Assembly (NCBI RefSeq): GCF_000313135.1 | Contig: NW_004457321.1 | Coordinates: forward strand, 71,705 to 83,099 | Source of the DNA: Acanthamoeba castellanii str. Neff | Taxonomy: Eukaryota > Discosea > Longamoebia > Acanthamoebidae | DNA: 11,395 bases | Direction of reading: 5' to 3' | In this document: positions 1 through 7,262 of the stretch, piece after piece | How the letters are laid out: the number at the start of each line of letters is the position of its first letter | Position numbering within the stretch: position 1 is the first letter of the stretch | Notes under the pieces: model-generated | Seen by the model: only the letters and a program-made list of their open reading frames with translations | What the model was told of the DNA's origin: nothing | Databases searched by the model: none | Translations under genes and position numbers: made by a program

Positions 1-1878
1 TCACCTTCGGCCAGCTGCAGCTCATCGCGCGCGACTACCTCTCCGTCCTGCCGCGCGGCGTCATGTGCCTCTTCGTGCAGTCGCTGCTGGCCAAGAGCCT
101 CTCCAACCTCTTCCCCCTCAGGTACCCCTTTCAATTTAATAATTGAAATTTTAATTTTAATGAATTCTTTGTTTATATAATTGAGCAGGCTGTTGGGCAG
201 GCTGCACCTGGCCTTCCCCTACGCGCTCCTGTGCCAAGTCCCTCTCGTACAAACTCTCTTGATAATTATTATATAAATAATTATTTTATTATTACACAAA
301 AATAGCAACATGTTGTGTTAACCTTGTTGTGCTTTGCAGGTGTGCTTGGAACACCCCAACAAAGCGAGAATGTTCACCTTCCCTGAACGTACCGACGGCT
401 ACTACTGCTCCATCTGCTCCATCATTTCCTGTCGTTCGTACTACTACGCCCAACCATGTTTGCTATTTTTTTCCTAGTCTCACCACCACATGGCCAGCGG
501 AGTGCTTGATCAGGTGCCACTTTTGCGATGTTCTGCTCTGCGCAAATTGTGGTGCCAAGAAGTGGTGCGACTTTCATGTGTGCTGTGTGTCGTGTGTCTC
601 GGTCGTGTCGTGTCGTGTCGTGTCGTGTCGTGTCGTGTCGTGTCGTGTCGTGTCGTGTCGTGTCGTGTCGTGTCGTGTCGTGTCGTGTCGTGTCGTGTTT
701 GCGTCAAACGTGTGCCATGTGATAAAACTTATATGGGCCATCAGGGAGTGCGAAGTGCCAAGGACCACAGAAAAGGAGTGGGAGGCATCGAGAAGGCCCT
801 TGCCGCCAGAATTCGATGAGGTGGACCTGTGGACGTGCATGGATTGCGATCCCGAGGTACCGCCACATGCGTGCGGTGGTGCGCGTGCGCGTGCGGTGGT
901 GCGTGCGCCATGTGTGGGAATGTGCAAGCGCGCTCAAGCATGCTGCCGGACGCTGTGTGCGTGATACAACGACAGATGGCCTTCGCCTGGGCGTACGACG
1001 CTCGGGAGGAGTATGAGGACGAATTGGCAGACGACTTCTGGGAATGTGCTAGGTGTGGCCACACTCTCGAGGTATGTACATCCCATCCAATTCACAACGC
1101 TCACGTACACGCATGATCGCACACGCACACGCGCGCGCACGCAGGCTCGCGCGTAACCTGCGGTACAACAGGACGACTATTACGAGGGCCAGGTCCTGAG
1201 GGAGGAACTCGAGAGGGACCAGGAGAAGGCGTTCTCCACCTGCGCGGGGTGTGGTGATTTGGTACGTGCACCCCTCAACCAACGCCAGCCAGCCAGCGCC
1301 AACCAACCACAACGGGACACAACACGGCCAGGTGTGCGAACGATGTGTCATTGAGTGCGACGAGTGCGGCAGGACCTTGTGCCCAGCGGAGCCACAGGTC
1401 TCTTGCCTCCGCTGCCACAACCAAAACCTGTGCTCAGATTGTCTGTACGTGCACGTCGCCCATGTGCGTGTGTGTCGTGTCTCGTGTGTCATGTGTCGTG
1501 TCTCACGTGTGTTGTGTGCCAACACTGATATCAGAGGGTTGGCACAGGTGTGTGCTCAATAGCCAAGAAGTCGAAGAGGTGTGCTGGAGCTGCTACAAGG
1601 ACACGCAGGACTGCCAGAAACGACTGGCCGCCATGGTGGCCTTCCTCGACGACAGCCTGCCGCTGGGACTGCGCAGGGAGGTCGCCGCCGCGATCACTCG
1701 GCACGGCGGCCGCGTGGTGTCCTGCCTCGGCCCTGGCGTGACCCACCTCGTCCGCTCTTCGGCACAGCAGCAAGACGCCACCGCAGCCGAGAATCAGCCA
1801 AAGTCGCCCGCTGGAGGTGGCTGGGTGGTGGTGCCGCCGCCGGTGGTGCTCTCCTGGTGCGCCAACCTGCAGCGCTGA
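1..1878 (+). CDS. Cys-rich multi-zinc-site protein with C-terminal BRCT-like domain (5' partial, nine exons)
   Basis: Exons 1-121 (frame from base 3), 189-246, 340-437, 514-579, 745-856, 976-1071, 1172-1261, 1332-1444 and 1548-1878 join in frame into 360 residues ending at TGA 1876-1878; the start lies left of the window. Introns are GT-AG, 67-165 bp. The first ~60 residues are Leu-rich. A run of paired cysteines follows: CSIC, CRSCHFC, CANCG, CMDC, CARCG, CAGC, CERC, CDEC, CLRC, CSDC and CWSC. This spacing fits several RING- or zinc-ribbon-like sites. The last ~80 residues (AMVAFLDDSLPLG to the end) look like a BRCT domain: a hydrophobic start, HGGRVVSCLGPGVTHLV matching the GG..V....THLV core, and a late Trp in LSWCANL. 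BRCT domains usually bind phosphopeptides in DNA-damage or transcription proteins, so a nuclear role is inferred. I do not recognise a named orthologue. The splice model is strong and the BRCT call good; zinc coordination is inferred from spacing only. Confidence 0.82.
603..697. repeat. TCGTG pentanucleotide microsatellite, 19 copies
   Basis: Perfect 5-bp tandem array of 19 units. It lies within the intron placed at 580-744 of the BRCT/zinc-site gene. The unit contains no stop codon in any frame, so open frames run through it on both strands (translating as repeated VVSCR on plus and RHDTT on minus). Flanking exons 514-579 and 745-856 join in phase when it is removed, which favours intronic status. 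Confidence 0.95.
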
Positions 1879-2459
1879 GAAAAATCCGCCCAAGCCGAGC
1901 GACCCCCTTGGCAAAGGCATCCAAACATGGAAGCAGTCAACCCGAACATTCAAAGACCGGCATGTGTGGCCTGCTTGACGGATAGCTCTATGCCAACGAT
2001 CAAGCCGAAGGCGAAGGCGTCCTTGAGGCCGCGCAGTGAGGTCAAGGCGTGGCTGACACGGACGGCGATGGTCGATGTGACTGGGCGTGGGCGTGGGCGT
2101 GGGCGTGGGCGTGGGCGTGGGCGTGGGCGTGGGCGTGGGCGTGGGCGTGGGCGTGGGCGTGGGCGTGGGCGTGGGCGTGGGCGTGGGCGTGGGCGTGGGC
2201 GGTAACAAGGTGGACGACGAAGGCGATAAGCCGAAGCTGTGGGCGAGTTCAGAACAAAGGCGCTGATGAGGCGGACGACGAAGACGAAGACGATGGTCGA
2301 CGGCGTGGGCGAGGTGGAGGGCGACCAGGAGCTGAGGGGGTTGAATATAGGGCGTGCTGGAGAAACCAACGCCCAGGGCTATCGATTTGGTGAAAGTGTG
2401 AAAAATGCTGATGTGGCCGAGCTCCTCCTACGAGTGCGCAACCTGTGGCAACCTCACCA
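1879..2459. other. Intergenic stretch with no supported gene; contains a hexanucleotide array
   Basis: The stretch between the BRCT-gene stop and the ARF relic is dominated by the GGGCGT array. A short acidic reading frame (KGADEADDEDEDDG, about 2250-2290) follows the array. It may be a remnant of a coding exon or a by-product of GAC/GAA-rich sequence. No splice-consistent model could be built here. The open frames are long mainly because the repeat lacks stops. Confidence 0.6.
2083..2200. repeat. GGGCGT hexanucleotide array, about 19.7 copies, G-quadruplex pattern on plus strand
   Basis: Perfect GGGCGT tandem repeat. Every unit supplies a G3 run separated by 3 nt, so the plus strand satisfies the usual G3-N(1-7) G-quadruplex rule many times over. 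All six frames are open, giving alternating dipeptides such as GR, GV, AW, TP, RP and AH. No promoter or exon context supports translation. Confidence 0.95.
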
Positions 2460-2680
2460 TAACCTGATGACCGTGAGCCCGCTACAGGAGAAGATCCGGC
2501 CGCTGTGACGCCACTTCTTCCCGGGACCCCCTGCAGGGGGTGGTGTATGTGGTGGACAGCGGCAACCGTGAGAGAGTGGGCGAGGCAGCCACGCTTCTCC
2601 AAGCTATGCTGGCTGTGTTGGGGCCGCAGGTGCCGCTGTGGTGCTGGCCAACAAGCAGGACCTGCACCGCGCCATGGCGC
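2460..2680 (+). pseudogene. Decayed ARF/ARL-family small GTPase fragment
   Basis: Reading across frames gives clear ARF-family landmarks: QEKIRPL at about 2484-2505, then a TGA (2506-2508) where the family has Trp, then RHFF. After a shift come LQGVVYVVDSGNRERVGEA and LLQAMLAVLGPQVP (about 2530-2635). After a second shift comes VVLANKQDLHRAMA (2638-2679). NKQD is the G4 guanine-specificity motif and VVD...RERV is typical of ARF proteins. The DVGG switch-II segment before QEKIRPL is reduced to TVSPL. The P-loop (GxxGxGKT) and the C-terminal helix are not found. With one stop, two frameshifts and both ends missing, this is a non-functional relic. ARF proteins normally regulate vesicle budding when bound to GTP at membranes. 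Which ARF/ARL subgroup it came from cannot be said. Confidence 0.8.
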
Positions 2681-2893
2681 GTCTGTGCGTCATAGTCGAC
2701 ATAAAATGTGTTGTGCGCACACGATCACGTTGGTGGTACTTGTTGTTGATCGCTGGGCGTGGGCGGCCGCGCCTCAAGCTTGCCGCCCATTCTACCAAAT
2801 ATTGTGCAGTGCTGACCCCCAAAGCCTGCCCACGACACACCATGGAAAAGGGGCGCCGTGGACGGCCAGGCTCGGTCGGCCAGGCAGGTAAGT
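2681..2893. other. Short region without a supported gene
   Basis: No conserved motif is seen between the GTPase relic and the first readable GMC exon. A strong donor-like GTAAGTATG occurs at 2888-2896, overlapping the candidate ATG of the downstream frame at 2894. It is possible that this is an exon/intron edge of an older gene, but no partner acceptor with a recognisable exon was found. Confidence 0.4.
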
Positions 2894-2991
2894 ATGCGAA
2901 GACGCTTGGCCATGCTGTGCACCTCCTCCTTCGCCCATGGGCTGAAGAAAAAGGTGATCGCGGCCAGTGCCGTGTCTACCGAACGGGTGGG

Positions 2992-3043
2992 CGACGGACG
3001 CGTGCACGTGTGGCGTGCCACCGACGGACGCGTGCACGTGTGG
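2992..3043 (+). repeat. 22-bp direct repeat, 30-bp period, inside the GMC exon
   Basis: The 22-bp stretch at 2992-3013 recurs exactly at 3022-3043 (core GACGGACGCGTGCACGTGTG). It encodes DGRVHVW twice, ten residues apart. The second copy runs into the genuine GMC motif WPRGK. This is an in-frame local duplication at the point where family similarity begins. Confidence 0.9.
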
Positions 3044-3937
3044 CCGCGCGGCAAAGTGTGCGTGTCTCTCCCCCATGGAGGACTCTTCTTCATCATGGGC
3101 ATTTTGTGAGGCCCGGCATTCATCGCTCACTCTCTGACACTCATGTGTACAGCATGGGAGGTTGCAGCTCCTTGAAATGGATGCTCTACGTTCGCGGCAA
3201 TCCTGGCGGTACGCCCCTGCTCCTCCCCAGACCACACACACACACCCTTTTCAATTACACAAAAAAGACTACGACCTGTGGGCCAACGAGTTTGGCTGCA
3301 CCGGGTGGTCGTACGAGGAGGTGCTGCCCAACTTCCGCAAGTCCGAGCACAGGTTCGTGTTTCGTGTATCATGTTTTCTCGTGGGACTAAACAAGAAGAT
3401 GACTCATGTGGATCCGCCGATTGATTGCAGAGTCATCGAGCCACAGGGGAGCCGGTGGACCCCTCGTGGTGAGCGACGTCCAGGCGCCCAACACCATCAC
3501 CGGGTGCGTCCAAGGATTCGTTACGTGGCCCATTCGTCAAAGTTACATAACTCACACACACACAAAACAGCACATTCATCGCTGCGGCCCAGAGTGTCGG
3601 CATTCTGTACAACCCGGACATGAACGGCGGCCAACAGCTCGGCGTCGGCCACGCTCAACTGACCATCGGTACCCGGTCGCCCCAGTACTGAGGCAATCAA
3701 AAGTCAACTGACTTCCCTTGACTTTGCCCTAACGCTGGCTTTCCCGCCACTGCCCACCACCGAACAGACAACGGACGTCGGTGCACCACGGCCTACGCGT
3801 TCCTCAAGCCGGAAGTGCAGAAGCGGCCCAACCTCACCGTCCTGGTCGGCGCCCATGCGACGCGCGTTCTGTTTGACATCGACCGCACCCGCGCTGTTGG
3901 TATTGTATTTACGCGGCTTCGCACTTTTTCTTTGCCT

Positions 3938-3981
3938 CATTGTGTGTGTGTGTGTGTGTTGTGTGTGTGTGTGTTGTGTGT
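3938..3981. repeat. GT-rich tract in GMC intron
   Basis: Near-pure GT dinucleotides lie at the 3' end of the intron at 3900-3989, where a pyrimidine/T-rich acceptor tract would be expected. The acceptor TTACAG follows directly. Similar CA/GT tracts recur in other introns of this window. Confidence 0.85.
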
Positions 3982-4156
3982 GGTTACAGGTGTCGAGTAC
4001 AAGCTCCAGAGCGAGAATTACAAGCGGTTCCATACGGCCTACGCGGCAAGGACGTGATCCTGGCCTGCGGCACCGTCTTGCTCATGCTCAGCGGCGTGGG
4101 TCCCAAGCAGCACCTCCGGGAGTTCTACATTCCCCTCATCCAGTACAGTGGCCACA

Positions 4157-4210
4157 ACACACACGCACGCACGCACGCACGCAACACACACACACACACC
4201 CACACACACG
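4157..4210. repeat. CA/CG-A-rich microsatellite in GMC intron
   Basis: CACACGCACG..ACACAC tract within the intron placed at 4148-4259. The acceptor used for phase is CAGAG ending at 4259, just after the more obvious CAG at 4257; this choice is needed to keep IQY and MPYVGE in frame. Confidence 0.8.
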
Positions 4211-4588
4211 GCAGATGTCTATTGCGCGGTTCGGTGACATGCGCCACCACCAAACAGAGACATGCCGTACGTCGGCGAGCAGATGCAGGACCACCTGTTC
4301 GTCCCGGTCGCCTTCTCCGCGCTCAGGCTGGAGGGCCTTCTCCACGGCCTCCCTTACCCTTTCCTCAAAGCACGTTTCGCGCCTCCTGCTGTTGTCAGTG
4401 GGGGCTCGCGGCAGTTCGTCGAGCTCCCGGCCCTGGCTGGCGCCAAGTTGACGCCGGGACGTCGAAATGGCGCGACGTGTCGAACACGAATGCCGTGCAG
4501 ACTGCTATCGATGGCCCGACTCTCGTCGTTGGGGTCTCAAATATATTCAAGTCTATGAAGAAATGAACCGGATGTGCGAAACATGTCT

Positions 4589-5081
4589 TCACCATCCTAA
4601 GAATGTCCCGGTAAGGGTCCATGAGCTTACGTTGTATGCCCAGTCCACCCTTATGCCGATCTCGAGGCATGCTGAACTATGTCCGAAGCCCATCACATCT
4701 GGAGTCGAGGGGAAGAACAGCCAATCGATGCTGCAACTTCCTTTGGGAGTGTTGTAGACGCAAAACCCGGCGCATACGCTGCCTGTATCGGAGATGAAGG
4801 TGTAGGAGTTGTTGCTGTTTGCCTTCAAATTGAAGTCCGCAGTGGCATTCAGGGCCAGGCCTGCAATCATGACGTTGGAGAAGGGCGCCAATTGAAGAGG
4901 AAACGGTAGGCAGTTCTGCAGACGCAGATGACCAAAGAAGCCCCGTCCTGCTGGAGCTTTGTGGGGGGGGGGCGATAAACATTGTCAGCCTTCAGCAAAA
5001 GAATTGAGACTTACCCGCAAAGGCTCCCCCTGTGAAGAAAGCAACACCGAGGCACAGAAAAAAAAGCGGGTAAGCTTGCAT
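4589..5081 (-). CDS. Small secreted Cys-containing protein (141 aa, two exons)
   Basis: Minus strand: exon 1 5081-5015, intron 5014-4948 (GTAAGT...CAGCAG, 67 bp), exon 2 4947-4589, in phase. The product starts MQAYPLFFLCLGVAFF and ends TGGAFAG at the first splice: a short polar start, a hydrophobic core and small residues before the likely cleavage at about residue 22. This is a convincing signal peptide. The mature part has five cysteines (QNC, SVC, GFC, GSC, SAC) and three N-glycosylation sequons (NAT, NNS, NVS). It is rich in Ser, Thr and aromatics, with alternating hydrophobic stretches such as SWTLTGTFLGW that suggest beta strands. No family is recognised; a role outside the cell or at its surface is inferred from the leader only. 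A donor-like GTAAGC in the last codons could splice to a downstream frame containing VGPSIAVCTAFVFDTS, giving a longer C-terminus; the unspliced stop is simpler. It lies antisense within the gap between the two GMC halves. Confidence 0.68.
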
Positions 5082-5480
5082 GCCGGAGGCTCGACTCACT
5101 GCGTTAACTCTAAATGTTGGAAGCTTCTACATGTACGGCCGTACGGAGGGTTGAACCCTTCTTGGCGTGAAATTACCTCCGACGTCCTTGTTTTTTGGCT
5201 TGAATGTTGTCGCCGCAAAAACATCCTATAGGGCCACAGAAACGCGAACGTGCTTTGGCAACATTCACGGCAATAGTAATAATCGCCGTAAAAACATCCT
5301 ATAGGACGACGGCACGGCAGTTTTCCTTGCCGGGCTTCATGCCATCGGGTTCTTTCTTTGGCGTTCGTTCGTTACTTCTCGGTTGTTCGCTCGTTTGTAG
5401 CCAGGGGAAGGAGTGCGGCCGTCAGCTGTTGGGCCTGTTGTGTGTGGACCGGTCGATGGTAGCCGGAGAGTGAGAGAGTG
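5082..5480. other. Putative upstream region of the secreted-protein gene
   Basis: No coding region is supported. It carries the paired 22-bp motif described separately and a 12-bp palindrome GTACGGCCGTAC at 5133-5144. For the minus-strand secreted gene this is the 5' flank. Confidence 0.4.
5211..5305 (-). promoter_or_regulatory. Paired 22-bp near-identical direct repeats, candidate promoter element
   Basis: Copies at 5211-5232 and 5284-5305 differ at one base (CGCCG C/T then AAAAACATCCTATAGG) and are 73 bp apart start to start. Each contains the palindrome CCTATAGG. They lie about 130 and 205 bp upstream of the ATG of the secreted gene on the minus strand. The repeat is seen directly; a regulatory role is inferred from position. 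Confidence 0.4.
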
Positions 5481-5622
5481 AGTCAGTCCCCATCAACAGC
5501 CGCGGCCAGCTTGAGATCAAGGTCGGCGAGTACCTTCCCGCCACAGGATGACGGGCATTTACACGCTCTGGCACGATCCAGCAGCAACATGGTGCGCAAA
5601 CATCGTGCTAGGTGCCGTCGTG

Positions 5623-6012
5623 TTAAGCAGGAATCTTGTGAGCTACGGCCGTAGGCACCACGGTGGCTGAAGCGCGGGTGGCGGGTGGGGGCAACGTACG
5701 TAGCTCGTGGCCGTGGGCGCAGGACCAAGGACCTCTTCCTCGGACGCGTACTCGAGCACGAGCGCCCGCCCTTGCTGCCGGTCCTCTAATTCCCTCCGCC
5801 TGGCTTCGGCTCTGCGCTGTCTCGCGTTGGCGTTCTCCTCTCTCGGCGGCGGCAGCAACGATGTCGCGCTCCTTTGCGGCCTTGCTGGTGCGGCCTCTCT
5901 TCGCCGCCCGCGGGTTGGCATCGCCCTCGTCCTCTGCACCAGCTGGTGTAAGGTGGAGGCGTGGCGTAGCAGCCTCCGGAGGAGATGGAAGCGCGGGCAG
6001 TGTCGAGGGCAC
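5623..6012 (-). CDS. Uncertain charged, Ala/Arg-rich coding region with competing frames
   Basis: Two minus-strand frames are open across this stretch and both look partly protein-like. One starts at ATG 6012 (MPSTLPALPSPPEAATP) and contains NPRAAKRGRTSKAAKERDI. It degenerates into Arg/Ala repeats after about 5850. The other frame is open from 6110 to 5643 and becomes convincing only in its second half: NANARQRRAEARRRELEDR, then LVLEYASEEEVLGPAPTATS, ending at a GTACGT donor-like site. The two good halves would join into one charged, helical, possibly nuclear protein if one frameshift lay near 5850. A third frame starting at 6067 has a signal-like leader (HSLALAALPLLLLCAL). No family is recognised. 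Treat it as a possible gene, a broken gene, or GC-rich shadow frames. Confidence 0.3.
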   Translation of the reverse strand: MPSTLPALPSPPEAATPRLHLTPAGAEDEGDANPRAAKRGRTSKAAKERDIVAAAAERGERQRETAQSRSQAEGIRGPAARAGARARVRVRGRGPWSCAHGHELRTLPPPATRASATVVPTAVAHKIPA

Positions 6013-6246
6013 AGAGGAGAAGCAGCGGTAGAGCGGCGAGGGCTAGCGAATGGAACGGAGGCGGCACGTCGGCAAAGTGTGCCGCTATCCAGTCGCTCAG
6101 TAGAACTCATTCAGGATGCTCCAAGCCCGTAACGATGGACAAGGCCGTGGTTGAGGTGCGCACTGACCACCACCCCAACTCACCGCGCATGAGCCCGCGA
6201 ATTTTTGACCAGTCGGCTCACTAGCTTTGTTTAATGGGCGCGACAG

Positions 6247-7262
6247 AACATCGGCAACTTGGTTCGCTACCTGCTGTTCAAGAAGGGGCCGTACACTTCC
6301 CAGGCCCTCGAGTCGATGGCCTTCATCCGCACCGAAAACTGTCACCTGCCCGACGTATGACGATCCACACAGCCCTCATGCCTATAGTATATAAATTCGC
6401 GTGTCGTGTCAACTAACACTCAGTCGTGTGACACAACACAACTAACACTCAGTCGTGTGACACACACAACACAACACACACAAACACACACACACACACA
6501 ATGTGCTTTGTGGCTTTTGCGTGGCAGCCCATTCCCGATCTGCAAATCCACTGCCTCTTCTCGGGCCTCACCGGCACGGAGCCCGAGAAGCTCAAGGCGC
6601 AGTTCGGCCTCAACATCGAAGGCTACGAAACCAGTCAGTTTGGGTACGTGTATGCGTGTGCGGCTGTGCGTGTGCTATCGATCTAACTTTCGTGTGTGCG
6701 CGTGCGGTGTTGCTTGTGCGGTGTTGCGACTTGCAGGTTCTCGCTCCTGCCGACCCTCCTGCACCCGAAGATCCGCGGCAGCGTGCGGCTGCGCTCCAAC
6801 TACCCCTTCGCCCTATCTACCTCCGAGGAGGACCCCGAGAGCGATGGCTACGTGCGGGCCTTAGTCATCAAGAACTGCCTCACCGTGTACCACCCCACCG
6901 GCACCGCGCGCATGGGGCCAGTGCAAGTCAAGACCACCGTGGTCGACACTCACCTCCGGGTACGCACACGCTGCGTGCGACACCGCATACGCACACGCAC
7001 AAGAACACGCACTCACGGCGTGGGGTGAATGGTGCAGGTGCACGGGCTGAAAAGCCTGCGTGTGGCGGACCTGAGCGTGTTTCCGGAGATCATCTCGGGC
7101 AACACCAACGCGCCGGCAATCATGATCGGCGAGAAGGCCAGCGACATCATCCTACACGACACACTCATCAGCACCGCCGACGGCCAACAACAGCCGGCCA
7201 CCACCACTGTCGTCGTCGCTGCTGCTCGCGCCAGGCACATTGTCGAGCAACTCTGGCGGTAG
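6247..7262 (+). pseudogene. GMC-family FAD oxidoreductase, 3' part (catalytic His motif and C-terminus)
   Basis: Exons 6247-6354, 6528-6643, 6737-6959 and 7038-7262 join in phase and end at TAG 7260-7262. Landmarks in order are NLVRYLLFKKGPYTSQALES and MAFIRTE, PDLQIHCLFSG, LLPTLLHPKIRGSVRLRS, TVYHPTGTARMGP (catalytic His region), [18 protein letters not shown] and [19 protein letters not shown] (second active-site region). The end is an added Thr/Gln/Ala-rich tail. It continues the 5' part at 2894-4380. Between RSNYPFA and SDGYVRA the family usually has several dozen more residues (PxxIDPNYL and following helices); here only a short LSTSEEDPE remains, so an internal deletion is likely. Catalytic residues are kept, so this half alone is not obviously dead. 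It is called a pseudogene together with the 5' part. It could instead be a live divergent enzyme if the upstream defects are assembly errors. Confidence 0.82.
6411..6500. repeat. 29-bp tandem duplication followed by CA repeat in GMC intron
   Basis: AACTAACACTCAGTCGTGTG begins at 6411 and again at 6440 (25 bp identical, period 29). It runs into an A/C-only tract that ends in (CA)n at about 6485-6500. All of it lies inside the intron at 6355-6527. Confidence 0.85.

Larger units (their letters stand above)
2894..4380 (+). pseudogene. GMC-family FAD oxidoreductase, 5' part (N-terminally truncated, frameshifted)
   Basis: Exons: about 2894-3057, 3153-3208, 3268-3352, 3447-3503, 3571-3668, 3768-3899, 3990-4147 and 4260 to about 4380. 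Spliced landmarks are WPRGKVMGGCSS and LYVRGNPGDYDLWA (GMC signature 1), GWSYEEVLPNFRKSE, GAGGPLVVSDV, YNPDMNGGQQLGVGHAQ, RPNLTVLVGAHATRVLF, KDVILACG, LSGVGPKQHLR and YVGEQMQDHLFVPV. GMC enzymes use FAD to oxidise alcohols or related substrates. Damage is visible. No N-terminal GxGxxG FAD-binding segment lies upstream; what precedes WPRGK is a duplicated DGRVHVW motif. The frame slips by one missing base near 4041-4047, between HTAYAA and KDVILACG. Four residues normally present around SPQ (after ACGTV, before LLMLSG) are absent. ATG 2894 is the nearest in-frame Met, not a convincing family start. The family call is very firm; pseudogene status is probable, although an assembly error could explain the single frameshift. 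Confidence 0.85.

Noticed and set aside
510..927. Minus-strand frames encoding RHDTT repeats
   Set aside because: They are open only because the pentamer has no stop codons; no motif, start context or splice structure supports them.
329..964. Continuous 211-codon plus frame through the TCGTG repeat
   Set aside because: It runs through two introns and a stop-free repeat. Real exon pieces inside it (514-579, 745-856) splice in phase without the repeat.
603..2200. Tandem arrays as CRISPR or telomeric repeats
   Set aside because: There are no spacers, the units are 5-6 bp, and the setting is interstitial between splice-structured genes. GGGCGT and TCGTG are not telomere units I can support.
1927..2205. 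Plus-strand frame with a GR dipeptide run, resembling an RGG-type protein
   Set aside because: The GR run is one of six equivalent translations of the hexamer. The frame stops just after it and no flanking domain is seen.
1531..2208. Minus-strand 225-codon frame beginning with a long TP repeat
   Set aside because: It is the antisense of the BRCT exon plus the GGGCGT array; length comes from high GC and the repeat.
3127..3210. Alternative ATG at 3154 as start of the GMC gene
   Set aside because: Splicing 3057 to 3153 makes this Met internal to WPRGKVMGG, which matches the family motif exactly.
4395..4670. Separate minus-strand gene containing VGPSIAVCTAFVFDTS
   Set aside because: No independent start or upstream exon is convincing; at most it is an alternative C-terminal exon of the secreted gene.
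5643..5654. Palindrome CTACGGCCGTAG as a transposon end or attachment site
   Set aside because: It is only 12 bp, with no matching partner at a plausible insertion boundary; a related palindrome at 5133-5144 differs at its ends.
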